From Carex sylvatica (lineage: Eukaryota > Streptophyta > Magnoliopsida > Poales > Cyperaceae): a stretch of DNA of 64,000 nt. The DNA lies in contig CAXKVR010000335.1 of the NCBI GenBank assembly GCA_964058845.1, positions 1 to 64,000 of the forward strand, in the 5' to 3' direction. Shown here piece after piece: positions 23,747 to 34,644 of the stretch (its first letter is position 1; each line of letters opens with the position of its first letter). Below the pieces are notes generated by a model, which did not search any database, was not told the DNA's origin, and worked only from the letters and a program-made list of their open reading frames with translations. Both the position numbers and the translations under genes were made by a program.

Positions 23747-23946
23747 GGAGTAGGTCCGATGCCCATTGGACCTACTTTTAGGTTCGATGGGTTCTATCAC
23801 CGTATGATCAGCATTAAGATTTGTGAGCACGGAAATTGATAAAAACTCGCACGGATTTTAATACAGAGTGCACGAATCTTGATGTATTTGGACGGTCACA
23901 ACACCCATCGAACCAAAGTAGGTCCAATGGGCATCGGACCTACTCC
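23747..23946. mobile_element. 200-bp foldback MITE (GGAGTAGGTCCGATG family), copy 1
   Basis: The ends are long inverted repeats: GGAGTAGGTCCGATGCCCAT..., and the same at the right end on the other strand, each about 45 bp and continuing into GGTTCGATGG. A second copy of the same length and layout lies at 40117-40315. Confidence 0.85.
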
Positions 23947-23949
23947 GAC

Positions 23950-24050
23950 CCAATTTTTTCCTCTTGCACTTTTGCAAAGAGGTTAATTTGAACTCAAAAC
24001 TTTTAGAACACAAGTGAGACACTACCAATGCACCAGGTCCATCTTTCATC
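23950..24050 (-). mobile_element. tRNA-derived SINE-like fragment
   Basis: On the minus strand, TGCATTGGTAGTGTC (A-box-like) and GAGTTCAAAT (B-box-like) are about 35 bp apart. CTCTTTGCAAAAGTGCAAG follows, a phrase like that of Au-type plant SINEs. No clear poly(A) or duplication is visible, so it is probably a fragment. Confidence 0.45.
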
Positions 24051-24310
24051 CATGCAAATACACGTACAAATATGATTTAATTATTTATATTTAAATAATA
24101 AATATATATTATAGTTTAATATATGTTATAAAAAAAATTATATTAATTACTATTATAATTAAATAAATATTATAAAGTCTAATAATTTTTTTTTAAATAA
24201 TATATTGAAAATGATCTCCGACTTGTATTCGAAAAATAAAAACCGATATAGATATATTCTTACCACTATCCAATCGATCGTATCTGATCCTTTTTCACCC
24301 CTACTAATAA

Positions 24311-24508
24311 GAATTCACATCCTCTCCAATACCTGATAAGGGAATCTTTTATAATTACTAGATCTGAACCGTTCTTTTTAACTTGGCACGACTCTCAAAG
24401 CCCAAAAATACTGCCCCCTATTGCGGCATGAATATCAAACCGGTTGAAATTAAATCTAAAATCGTAAAGTGAGGTCATCCTCTGCAATACCGGAGAGGAT
24501 ACGGATTC
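24311..24508. mobile_element. Mutator-type MITE with 9-bp duplication (TACTAATAA)
   Basis: The terminal inverted repeats GAATTCACATCCTCTCC and GAATCCGTATCCTCTCC flank about 198 bp. The perfect 9-bp duplication TACTAATAA lies at 24302-24310 and 24509-24517. It belongs to the same family as 36150-36329 and 40354-40533. It inserted exactly at the right end of the hAT-type element. Confidence 0.85.
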
Positions 24509-24542
24509 TACTAATAAGAACTATTTTTTTTTGTTGAGAAGG

Positions 24543-24911
24543 AATCAAGTTATAACAATTTTTGAGTTACAATAAATTACCACAACTATGTTTTACATTT
24601 TCAAAGTCCAAATCATCAATCCAAACCGTTAGATGTGATCTCTACAATAAAATGTGCTTGGAGACCAAATTTTATATTTTTAAAATTTTTTTTACTATTT
24701 ATTAAGATGAGTACAAAAACTAGTCAGACCATTGAATTTTGTATCCATCTTAATAAATAGTAAAAAAATTTCAAAAAATGTAAAATTTGATCTCCAAGCA
24801 CATTTTATTGTAGAGATCACATCTAACAGTTTGGATTAACGATTTAGACTTTGAAAATGTAAAAAATAATTGTGATAATTTATTGTAACTCAAAAATAAT
24901 TGTAACTTGAT
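24543..24911. mobile_element. Foldback MITE, about 370 bp
   Basis: Inverted arms of about 150 bp pair from AATCAAGTTATAACAA to TTGTAACTTGATT, through AAAATGTGCTTGGAGACC. A short unpaired centre carries GATGGATACAAAATTC-type sequence. A relic of the same family is at 28975-29095. Confidence 0.8.
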
Positions 24912-25550
24912 TTTTTTTTTTAATTACCTGTAAATATTGGCCGCATTTATATGACAATTTAAAAAAAATATGTATATTGAACGACACGTAGACAAGTATC
25001 ATTATGGCACCACACATTTCACGCGCATTCGGATTCTCTGGGCTAATGCACTGTTTGAAATTCAATGCGAAACGTCGGATCAGAATCCACCTTAGGCTAA
25101 GTCGCCAAAGACAAAGTCACTCTCTTTGGACCGGTCAGCTCAACAACTCTTAATTATGACAGCAAATGTTTATTACACCTCTTGACCAGAGAACGAATCA
25201 CTAATTCTATGACAGCGATATTTTATGTTATAAATTAATTTCCTAAATTGAAACTCCTAGGTGCACAGAAGAAATACTGTTCTTTCAACAGTACATGTTG
25301 AATAGTGCATCTCCATTCTCAGCAAGCCGTGAGATATGTCACAGAAATAGACCACAACTTAACTATTCGTTATAAATTTTAAAGCTATACGATCCCTTAA
25401 AATTTATGAATTATATGTCTTCTCGAAGATTGAATATTCGATAAGTTATTTGTAGAACTGCATTTTCTGTTGAAGTGAAAGGAGCTGTTCAAATTTAACC
25501 ATAAATAAGTCCAGTATTATGAAAGATTTCTTTCCCTCAGTATTTTTTTT
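24912..25550. other. Intergenic stretch, no feature seen
   Basis: AT-rich with no coding motif, tandem array or transposon terminus that I could support. Confidence 0.4.
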
Positions 25551-26715
25551 ATCCCATTGACCCTCCAGTTATTAATTAATTATATGAGAGGACCACAACT
25601 TTCAGCACAAAAAGACAACAAAATGCGTATCAATCATTAATAATGTGGAGAACCGCTAATTAACTGGAGAACCACTTATATTTGAAAAAATTTACAACTG
25701 ATGCACGTAAATATGTATACTTATGCGCGCAAGTATTAACATCTAATATATTAAGTATTCATATCACGTATTTTTTTAAACAATATCTCTCATTACATAC
25801 TCATCTTTTTACATATTTTTAAAAGTGTTTTTTTTTTCTTTGATCAATGTCGCTCATATTTCTGATGATATGTGAAAAAATTTGCGAATCTAAAATCATA
25901 AACGTCTTCTACGCAATTTTCTTTTTCAAATAAGATTCATGATAAAGTATTTTTCAGTTATCCGTCGCGCAAGTATTCATACCTCGTAGTGTGAGTATTT
26001 ATACCTCGTCATGATCCCGATCCAAACTGCTTCACCTCCGACTCCTACCGATTCGCCAGCAACAAGGCTTTTCAAGTTGTCACGGAAGATTTATGAATAC
26101 TTGCACGACGATGATGAATACTTGTATGATGAGGTATGAATACTTGATCGACGAAGTATGAATACTTGCTCGACGAGGTATGAATACTTGCTCGACGGGG
26201 TAGAATACTTGTGTTGATGAGATATGAAATTTGCATGACGAGGTATGAAACTTGCATGACGAGATATGAATACTTGCACGACGGACAACCCGAAAGTATG
26301 TCATCATCGATCTCATTTGAAAGAGAAAATTACGTAAAGTCGTTCGTGATTTTAGATTCACAAATTTTCTCACATATTGTGAGAAATATTGGTGAGATTG
26401 AACTGAGAAAAAAAGTTCACCTCTAATAACGTGTAAAACTGGGTGTGTGATGTGTTCGATTTTTTTTTTTAAATACTTGGTATCTTAGGTATAAATACTT
26501 GATATATTATATATTAACACTTGCGTACATATGTATCTATATTTACGCGCGTCAGTTATAAAATCTATCAAATATTAGACAGTCCCTCAAGTAGTTAGTG
26601 ATCCACCCAGTAAATGAGTGGTCTTTTAACTTAATAATCGATAATGATGCATTTTGTTTTATTTTTTAGTATTGAAAGTTGTGATCTCTTCTTAATTAGC
26701 GGTCAAGATCAGGGA
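25551..26715. mobile_element. Large foldback element, about 1.17 kb
   Basis: The left arm (ATCCCATTGACC..., GACCACAACTTTCAGCAC..., ACAAAATGCGTATCAATCATTA) pairs with the right arm (GATGCATTTTGTTTTATTTT, GTATTGAAAGTTGTGATCTC, GGTCAAGATCAGGGAT). Further in, ACGTAAATATGTATACTTATG pairs with the sequence at 26520-26550. The centre carries a 22-bp array. No transposase is present. A precise duplication was not identified. Confidence 0.7.
26088..26285. repeat. About 22-bp tandem array (TATGAATACTTGCTCGACGAGG)n
   Basis: About nine degenerate units at the centre of the foldback element. Each carries GAATACTTG (or GAAACTTGC) and a CGACGAGG-type segment. Minus-strand ORFs over it only reflect the repeat. 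Confidence 0.85.
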
Positions 26716-26886
26716 TAAATGAGAAAAATAAAGTTGGAGATAGTTATTCGGTTCCTAAGAAAATTCCTAATCAACGAATGACATATGAGTTTTACGCAAA
26801 TTTCGCAAATGGTCCTTAAAGCTCTTGTTTCGTAATTTGGTTCTACAATTATAAAAACTACTATATTGACATAGTTTTTATTTTGG

Positions 26887-27294
26887 AGTAAACTAGGGTG
26901 TTTTTAAGCTCACAAAAGTGTTTGGTGAGCTTAACTTTAAAATATATTATATCGATTTCAAACGATAAATCTAAGTCGTTGAAATTCATGTAATTGACAA
27001 GTGATTAATTTACATGCAAAATTTTTTAGTTTTTGATTTATTTCAGTATAAAGTCAAGCGGTCAAAATTAGAAGGTTTATAAATTAATTTAAGTGCATTC
27101 ATTTTTTGAATGTTTTTGACCATTTGACTTTATACAAAATTAATTTAAAATTATATAAAATTTACATGTAAATTTATCACTCATGAAGTAAATAGGTTTC
27201 AACGGTTTGAATTTATTATTTGAAGTCAATCTAATATATTTTGGAGTTGAGCTCACCAAACACCTTGGTGAGTTTAAGAATACTCTAGTTCTAC
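26887..27294. mobile_element. Foldback MITE (GTAGAACTAGGGT / GGTGAGC family), copy A
   Basis: The ends AGTAAACTAGGGTGTTTTTAAG and GTAGAACTAGAGTATTCTTA (reverse complement of the right end) lead into long paired arms containing GGTGAGCTTAACTTTAAAATATAT and TTCAAACGATAAATC. Related elements are at 32825-33469 and 39199-39554. Confidence 0.75.
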
Positions 27295-27846
27295 TTTTCA
27301 TTTTGTATACCAAATCGGTTCTTTTTCTCAGCCAAATAAAAAAAAAAAAATCGGTTCTTTTGCTATATACTTTAAAAACTAGATAGAAATCCACATTAAT
27401 ATTTATGTCTTTTGATAATAACCGAGATGAGGATGTATATGAATATTAGTTTTTTAAATTTAATGACACCTATGACGATGTTAAAATGTTAATATCAACT
27501 TAATTAACTGATATGTGATGCTATGAATAACAATATCAGTATTCATGTTATCTACAATTCTTCTGCGACTACAACATAATTTGTAATGCTCAAATGACAC
27601 CAAACAGATAAGAACAAATTTGTACAAAATAAAACTTTAAATATCAAAATAGTGTTTTTTTTTAACAGAATACTAAAAAGAATGGGATCCAAATCTAAAT
27701 GGAGAGGGAGATGTTATATTTAGCTGGCTGGAAACGAGCGAGATGCTCGTGATGTACGTAGTACATCTAAGACAACACATTTTTTTTATCCACTTAATAT
27801 TTTTTTAATTTTTTTTTAATCTAACTTTGATTTTTTTTTTTTAAAG
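27295..27846. other. AT-rich stretch leading into PMD relic
   Basis: No gene. The T-rich tract at about 27780-27846 ends in TTTTAAAG and is probably the tail of an intron before the PMD exon at 27847. Confidence 0.4.
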
Positions 27847-28625
27847 CTGCTAGTAGTGATTAGAGGTACCGCGCGATCAGTCGTCTATCTTGGAAAAAGA
27901 GACTACCGAGTTTTTGGGCATGCGATGTTGAACTTGGTTGCCTCTTACATTGAGAGCCACACCCACGAGGCAAAGTTAGTTACCATGCTGCGAGATGCCG
28001 GAGAGAAAATTGATTGGCGCAGAGTACAAGCCGCCGAGCCCGACGAGCCATTTGTTAGGACTAGTGAGATGCCACCGGAGCTCTCAGAGCAGCCAGAGTG
28101 GGACTACCATCGTTGAGTACTGAGCATATCCGGTTGGCACGCCTTCCATGACAAGCATGGATGTCCAGTTCTTCCCCAGATATCTCATTTTTTTATTTTA
28201 TGTCAAGTTAGTTAAAATTTTCTCATTCGGTAGATTAAGATTGAATTATTGGTATCCTTGCAGGGTTCTGCCTTCATGCTGCCACTGCCTAAGCCGCATG
28301 AGCAGCATGAGTCTCCGAATTTCCAGATCAGCATTGATCCATCGGTGTGTTCATTTGACCCCACAGACGCATCCCCGCGTCAGCTGTATCCAGCGCTGGC
28401 TCACGATTGGGAGGCCTCTCGTAGTAGGACTCAGCCTGACTATGCGTCCCAGTTTGTGGATTCAGTATTCCATACCCCCCCCCCCCCCCCGGCCACTGCC
28501 AGCTACCCACACAGTCGAGGATCCATGGAGTACAGCACTCGTGATGAGCATAGAGGCCCAGCCGGAGGAGGAGATTACACCAGCTCGTAAAGCGCAGGAA
28601 GGAGAACCACAGTGGAATGACTAGC
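27847..28625 (+). pseudogene. C-terminal PMD (plant mobile domain) gene relic
   Basis: The first exon-like piece, after a T-rich acceptor tract, encodes VIRGTARSVVYLGKRDYRVF..., MLRDAGEKIDWRRV. This is collinear with the MULE2 PMD exon MLRDSRENINWREI (54829-55000). In another frame WHAFHDKHGCPV matches the next MULE2 segment (WAFHHWVLNTQG...). After a CTTGCAG acceptor at 28261 the C-terminal low-complexity tail follows and ends near 28620 (AQPEEEITPARKAQEG). A 16-base C-run at 28475-28490 shifts the frame. The whole N-terminal half is missing and no transposase or terminal repeat was found nearby. Confidence 0.65.
28475..28490. repeat. C16 homopolymer in the PMD relic
   Basis: Sixteen consecutive C on the + strand. 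The reading frame of the PMD tail changes across it. Confidence 0.9.
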
Positions 28626-30134
28626 GTGTCTGAAATTTGAGTAGAAAATATAGGGGTAGAGCACCTAACCAATTTTCGCCTTCGAATTTCCATGGATAGA
28701 GAGTTTTTTTATAATTTTAGTTTAGTTATCAATATTATGTTTTATTATGTTTGATTTTAGTTTTATAGTTTTTGTTTTAGTGTAGTTTACTTTCGTTATG
28801 TTTTATTATATTTTGGGTTGAGCTATGTTATATATTTTTATCGTTTTATGGTAGTATTTATACAAAAAAAAAATACTACACTAAAAAAAACTCTACATTA
28901 TTCGGAACTCTTAAATAATTCAAATTGTACAACATAATTTTTAAATACAAACTAAACAGTCATTTGAACATCTCAATATAATCTCCCTATTAAAATGTGC
29001 TTAGAGACCAAATTTTATATATTCTTTTTAAGTTTTACCATTTTTTTAAATAGATACAAAATTATTACTTTTGGATGGTCCAGAATTTTCTCAAAAACAT
29101 AATATTATTGCAACATTTGTCGTTTCATGTATAATGGTTTTTCAATATTAATTAATTTTCAATTATATAACTTTTTTCTTTTTCTAACTGGTGTTGATTA
29201 ATCATTTTTTGAACTTTGAAATATTTATAAAATCACATAACCGTAGAATTCATTGTATAAAAATTAAGGATACTTTTTTTAAAAGTTACCAAGACATGGT
29301 AACCAAAACACTGATTTCAATCAGAAGCTTAAGATGGAATCCATTAACTATATCAGTATATTGTCTTTATTTAGAGAGTCAAGCTGAAAAGCCTTAATAA
29401 CCAACAAATCAGAATCAGAAGCAATATGAAATAGATTTGAATATAAAGAGAATAAAGAAAGCTCGGAGCACCATCTATCCTTCCAAAAAATAATAATGGA
29501 ACTACTTCTCAATTGTCTTGTAAAACCAATATTTATAGCTTCAGTGCCCTTAAGAATGTCCCTTCCTATTCACCTTAAAAGGAAAAAAAAAAAAAAAACA
29601 ATCGAGTAATGTAGAAAAATGTATTTCCTATATATTAAACGCAAAAGCTTGCTATTGTCACGCAAAAGCTTGGACCAGAAGCGGATTTGTTATTTTAAAG
29701 GAAAATAAATAAAAATCTTCGAACGAAATCCGTCTGGCTGATTTAAAATTTACAAAAACCAACTAATCGAGTCAGTGGATCAATGGCACTTGCTTCACCG
29801 ATCAACTGATTCGATGGAACCATCAAATAATCCAGTTAAAAATATTGTTTTTAACCGATTAAAATATTATAATTGTAAAAATAATTAGAAAGATAAATTA
29901 AGTCTTTTAAAATTTGAATGTACTAGAATGATCACAAATAAAAATATATAAATTATCTTGAAGTTTAGATATAATAGAAGGATCACAATAATTTTTGTAG
30001 ATAATATTTTTGTGGCGTAAAAGAATAATTACTTGTGTGTTAGTAGAAAAAAATATAAAAATGTTAGGTTCTAAGTTATTAATTATGGTTCAAACTTTGA
30101 AACTGGGTAAATAAAAAATACCGCGGTCCTTCTA
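28626..30134. other. AT-rich intergenic stretch with one MITE relic
   Basis: No gene seen. A 17-base A-run lies near 29583. A partial copy (28975-29095) of the 24543-24911 MITE contains AAAATGTGCTTAGAGACC. Confidence 0.45.
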
Positions 30135-30411
30135 CCGATATTTTTAAAAATACCCAAAAACAATGAATTCCAAAAAAAAAAATAATGAATAAAAAATACC
30201 GCGGTCCTTATTCATTATTTGGAATGGACTAAAAATTCTTAACGTAATAAAACCGTGGAATTTTTATTCAGAACCGTGGAATAAATCCACGGTTTTGAAA
30301 AAATTCAGAACCGTGTATTTTTTCCACGGTTTAGATATTTTTAAAATTCTAATCAGACCCTGATTATTCTTAATAATTTGTTTTTGTTTTTGAATATTTT
30401 TAAAAATGTCG
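30135..30411. mobile_element. MITE with MULE1-type terminal repeats
   Basis: The left end CCGATATTTTTAAAAATACCC and the right end, reverse-complemented, CGACATTTTTAAAAATATTC closely match the MULE1 terminus CCGACATTTTTAAAAATACC. The right arm also continues AAATTATTAAGAATAATCAGGG, like MULE1. The interior holds repeated CCGTGGA/TCCACGG palindromes. No coding sequence and no clean duplication. The left flank carries a short direct repeat, AATAAAAAATACCGCGGTCC, also found inside near 30188. Confidence 0.65.
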
Positions 30412-31377
30412 AAATTGGCCCTCCCTCTCCATAACAGAAATGGGATCCAAATTCACTATTTTTTAGAATAGAGGACCCTCCCCTTTCCCTTTTCTCTCTA
30501 TCTTTTCAAAAGTAACAACGAATAGTCTACTATACTAAAAAATTGTGAGTTTATTGAAATCATTGAAGAGCAGCAGTCTATCTTCTATATAAGCATCTAA
30601 AGAAAAGAAGGATATTCATTTCCTAAAAAAGGAGCAGATTTAGATCCCTGAAAATGAGTGCTACCGTTTGTGTAATTTTGCTCTTAATGAGTTATAATCT
30701 ATTATAATTTGCGAGCTCCACCGAAATTAGTCCACTAAAACAGGAAGATGTTAACTGCGTAGGCCATTGGAAGCTAATATCGGCCCATTTTGTACTTTCT
30801 TGCTTAGATCGATACATAGTTCACACTTCACGGCCTTACACAACAGATTGTTCTAATTCAAATTTAATAGCATTAGAAATAGTATTACAGGAGCCCACTA
30901 GTCCATAAAACAAGACAAAAGTAATTGACAACTAAATTAGCATGTGGAACTTAAGAAATAGAGACGCTCTAAGCTCCGCTCTACCTCCACTAAATAATTA
31001 GAGAGATCTTGAAGACGGAAGTTTTGAGAGTCGTCCGTCTGTCCGCTTCTCCGCCCCGCCCTGCTACTTTGTCTTTCTTCTCGTTCATCCGGTTAATTTC
31101 GACTCGCTTCATTCGAGCAGATTATTCCATTGCGACTCAATGCTCCGTCTGATGTTTTGAGCAGATGCTTCTGTCCAATGGATCTAGCCACCGCTCGATG
31201 GTCCATCTTGTCTTACTCTAACCGAGCCGGTGCTTTCGTTTAACAGATCTTGTCATCGATTTTCGATCCGCTTCGACTGAGAGCGCTGTAAATTCGCTCC
31301 GCTCGTCATAGTATCTAATATTACTATATATGAATAAGGTACGTGTTGATGTGGTTGTGGCCGATGGTGATAATGAT

Positions 31378-32198
31378 CAGTGTAACAAAATATGGTCTAT
31401 GCGACCGCATATGCGTATGCGGTTCCAAACGGCATAGAAAATTAATATGCAGTCTAATATGTGGTTCCGTATATGCGGCCGCATATTCGACCGCATAATT
31501 TTGATCATATACCGCATATGATCCGCATATGAACCGCATATGATCCATATACCGCATATGATCCGCATAGGAACCGCATGTGAATCGCATATACCGCATG
31601 TGATCCGCATGTGAACCGCATATGAACCGCATATGAACCGCACATGATCCGCATATGAACCGCATATGAACCGCATGTGAACCGCATATACCGCATGTGA
31701 TCCGCATGTGAACCGCATGTGATCCGCATGTGAACCGCATGTGATCCGCATGTGAACCGCATGTGATCCGCATGTGAACCGCATGTGAACCGCATGTGAT
31801 CCGCATGTGAACCGCATGTGAACCGCATATGAACCGCATATACCGCATATGATCCGCATATGATCTGCATATGAATTGCATATACCGCATATGATCCGCA
31901 TATGAACCGCATATGATTCGCATAAAATTCTTGTTGTGAGACTTTTGAATTAGTAGATTTTAAAATATATATGCTTTTATTACCTTGTTGTTGTGTATTC
32001 TTATATCTACAAACATGTGTATTATTATTCCTGTTGTGAGATTATACTTCAAAATATATATGCATTCTTATTTTAAAATCCGCATATATAAATCCGCATA
32101 AAAATCCGCATAAAAATCCGCATATGCGGCCGTATACCGTATATGCGGTATGCAGTGGCCTTTCGCATACCGCATAGAAATCGCATTTTATAACACTG
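31378..32198. mobile_element. hAT-type MITE, 821 bp, with internal satellite
   Basis: It begins CAGTGTAACAAAATATGG and ends, reverse-complemented, CAGTGTTATAAAATGCGA. Flanks ATAATGAT (31370-31377) and ATAATGAG (32199-32206) are an 8-bp near-duplication (7 of 8). CCGCAT/ATGCGG motifs crowd both subterminal regions. No transposase. Confidence 0.78.
31499..31925. repeat. 11-bp satellite (GA[A/T]CCGCATGT)n, about 38 copies
   Basis: Regular 11-bp units alternate GATCCGCATGT and GAACCGCATGT (or ...CATAT), with a few shortened CCGCATATA joints. All three forward frames and their complements stay open, which explains the long HMRITCGS-type minus-strand ORFs. These are not genes. Confidence 0.93.
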
Positions 32199-32319
32199 AT
32201 AATGAGGAGGTGTTTTATTCTTCCTCCTTCCTCCCCTCCTCCTCTCCTTTTGTCTCTTTCCATTGTGGTAGCCTCATGTGAGGTGACTGTTTTTGTCTAG
32301 TCGACTTAGCTCCCAGACT

Positions 32320-32470
32320 GGTTTGATTCAGTGCCTCCTTGACTGAGTGGTGACTGTCCTGGTCCGGTTGATTCAGTTCCCTATTCGCTTTGATCCAGTG
32401 CCTCCTTGGCTAAAGTGGTGACTGTCCTGGTCCGGTATGCTTCAGTTCCTGGTCCGGTCTGATTCAGCGC
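32320..32470. repeat. About 69-bp direct repeat, 2.3 copies
   Basis: GATTCAGTGCCTCCTTGACT...GTGACTGTCCTGGTCCGG and GATCCAGTGCCTCCTTGGCT...GTGACTGTCCTGGTCCGG are consecutive, followed by a third partial unit (CTGGTCCGGTCTGATTCAG). Confidence 0.75.
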
Positions 32471-32824
32471 CTCTCAGGTGTGCATTTTCTAGGCGGTGTT
32501 GACACGGTGGAGTCACACTTGCTCGATTGCTACGTTTGTATATCAAGAGAAGAGAACGAACATGCCAATGGACTTGTTAATATGGCGCGAACTGAGCATT
32601 ACGGAACTACTGGTTTTACTTTTCATCTTCTCTTTAATTTTTAACAGTGAGAGATTTTACAAGTAGTTCAGTGTATAGGATACTATATTTATGTAATAAG
32701 AATACCTACGCTGGAACAAGCTTGCAATTTGGTCAGATGTTATATGAAATCGCCTAAAGGCTTACAACCCAAAAAAAAAAAAGAAGAAGAAAGAAATAGA
32801 GACGCTCTTTTATATCTTCCGTAT

Positions 32825-33469
32825 GAGCAAAGCTAGGGTGTGATGTGCTCACCAAGAAGTTTTGGTGAGCACAACTACAAAAGTATATCGAATCGATTTC
32901 AAATGACGAATCCAAACCGTTGAAATCCACGTACTTCATGAGTGATGCATGTTCATGCAAAATTTTGAAAGTTTCGAATTCATTTGCTACAAGATAATAA
33001 AAAATGAATATATATAACAACTTATAAATAAAATATTCATTTCTTCGGCCACTTGACCTTGTAGCAAATGAATTCGAAACTTTTAAAATTTTGCATGTCC
33101 CACTAAGAAGTTTTGGTGAGCACAACTCCAAAAGTATATTGAATCGATTTCAAATAACGAATCCAAACCGTTGAAATTTACGTACTTCATGAGTGATGCA
33201 TGTCCATGCAAAATTTTGAAAGTTTCGAATTCATTTGCTACAAGATAATAAAAAATAAATATATAAAACAACTTATAAATAAAATATTCATTTATTTGAT
33301 CACTTCACCTTGTAGCAAATGAATTCGAAATTTTTAAAATTTTGCATGGACATGCATCACTCATGAAGTACGTAGATTTCAACGGTTTGAATTCATCATT
33401 TAAAATCGATTCGATATATTTTTGGAGTTGTATTCACCAAAACTTTTTGGTGAGCACCCTAGCTTTGCT
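32825..33469. mobile_element. Foldback MITE (GGTGAGC family), copy B, with internal duplication
   Basis: The ends AGCAAAGCTAGGGTG and, reverse-complemented, AGCAAAGCTAGGGTGCTCACC are inverted repeats. The flanks TCTTCCGTAT and TCTTTCGTAT form a 9-of-10 near-duplication. The left arm is present twice in tandem (about 32850-33098 and 33100-33345), so one element seems to have duplicated or nested in another. Confidence 0.75.
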
Positions 33470-33542
33470 TCTTTCGTATTGCTATGTAAGAATAGTCTAT
33501 GTATTCCAGTTTTTTAGGATTGAATAAAATGTCTACGATGGT

Positions 33543-34207
33543 GTATTGAAATAGACTGATCAGTTCAGAATCGAATCGGATCATCCGTACTTTGGATCCG
33601 GACCGCACTGGACTGTAGCTAGAAACAGGTCTAGCAAAGATTTTGATGGAATTTTTTCACTGGAACCATGTAGAACCGGATCGGATTAACCCGTGGAATA
33701 GTGTAGAACTAGACCGCACCAAATCCGGACTGCACTATGTAGAATCAGACTGAAACCGTCTGTTCTGACTTTTGTCAATTAATCGTTAAACTGTACCAAT
33801 CAATAATATTTTTTGTATAGTGAAAATTATATTATGATTTTCATACATTTATTTTGATATTTAGAACAAAATATTCATTTGGTCATTATTTCTAAATTAA
33901 ATTTTGAATATGGCCAAATATTTGGATTGCTCATTGGAATTTCAACTTTTCTGATTTATGACCTCTGCCAATTAATCATTAAAAACTATATTAACCTATA
34001 ATATTTTTATCTAGAGAAATTATATTATCTGAAAAACTAGACCTCAATATCTTTATTTTGATATAAAGAACAAAAAAATTCAAACAGTCATTTTTCTCGA
34101 AAGCTGAGACTGCTCACTGTAAATCTGTGAGAACTGTGGACCATGTAGAACCGTGAACCGACTGGATCCGGAACGGGCTGGACCGGCCTAGCCCATTTTC
34201 AATACAT
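33543..34207. mobile_element. Possible non-autonomous hAT-like element
   Basis: The ends GTATTGAAATAGACTG and GTATTGAAAATGGGCT (reverse complement of the right side) are similar inverted termini. Both subterminal regions carry repeated GGATCCGGA, GTAGAACCG and ACCGG motifs. No duplication of flanking sequence was convincing. Confidence 0.4.
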
Positions 34208-34248
34208 GCTCACTGGTCATTTGACCATTCAATCTGTTTTTAATTCGT

Positions 34249-34436
34249 TTGATCAAAAGATTCCCTTCTCAATTAATGCAGAGCATACGCATGCATTCAT
34301 GTTGCTGCCCAGTCAGGAATCATATTAGTTCTGTTTAAAATTATTAAAATCAGACGGCTGAAATTAATTTTGATCAAAAGATTCCCTTCTCAATTAATGC
34401 AGAGCATACGCATGCATTCATGTTGCTGCCCAGTCA
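34249..34436. repeat. 67-bp direct duplication, 121 bp apart
   Basis: A segment starting TTTGATCAAAAGATTCCCTT and ending GTTGCTGCCCAGTCA occurs at 34249-34315 and, apparently identical, at 34370-34436. A third partial copy (ACATGCATTCATGTTGCTGC) is near 34457. It lies downstream (3') of the UGT gene. Confidence 0.9.
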
Positions 34437-34644
34437 CTGTACCGAACTGCAGAACTGGCACATGCATTCATGTTGCTGCGCTGCTGCTTGGTTGGCAGTT
34501 GGCACATGCATCAGCTCGGAAAACAAGTACTGCCCTACCTAATTATACCAAACTGTAATCTTACAAATCAAAGTAAAGATGCTTTATTTTTTTAGCATTG
34601 CTTTAATTAATAGAAGTAAAATTAATTAATTTTTTTGAAATTAT

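Larger units (their letters stand above)
23589..24303. mobile_element. Non-autonomous hAT-type element
   Basis: The left end TAGGGGTGAAAACAG and the right end, reverse-complemented, TAGGGGTGAAAAAGG form a matched hAT/Ac-like terminus. The subterminal ATATC/GATAT motifs also mirror each other. No coding capacity. I could not see an 8-bp duplication. It contains a 200-bp foldback MITE and a SINE-like piece. Confidence 0.55.
30971..32790 (+). mobile_element. Poly(A) retroinsertion (5'-truncated LINE-like) with 18-bp duplication
   Basis: The 18-bp direct repeat AAGAAATAGAGACGCTCT occurs at 30953-30970 and 32791-32808, the second directly after an A-rich tail (32771-32790). Just upstream of the tail, about 32525-32640 reads ISREENEHANGLVNMAR, like the C-terminal end of a LINE RNase H (HxxREENxxAxxLxxxA). 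This indicates target-primed insertion of a LINE 3' part. The 5' 400 bp are not recognisable. A hAT-type MITE later inserted at 31378-32198. Confidence 0.7.

Noticed and set aside
26072..26373. Minus-strand ORFs rich in ASIHTSS repeats
   Set aside because: Encoded by the 22-bp tandem array.
31324..31923. Three long minus-strand ORFs with repeated HMRITCGS-type peptides
   Set aside because: They are translations of the 11-bp satellite, which has no stops in several frames. No start context, domain or relative.
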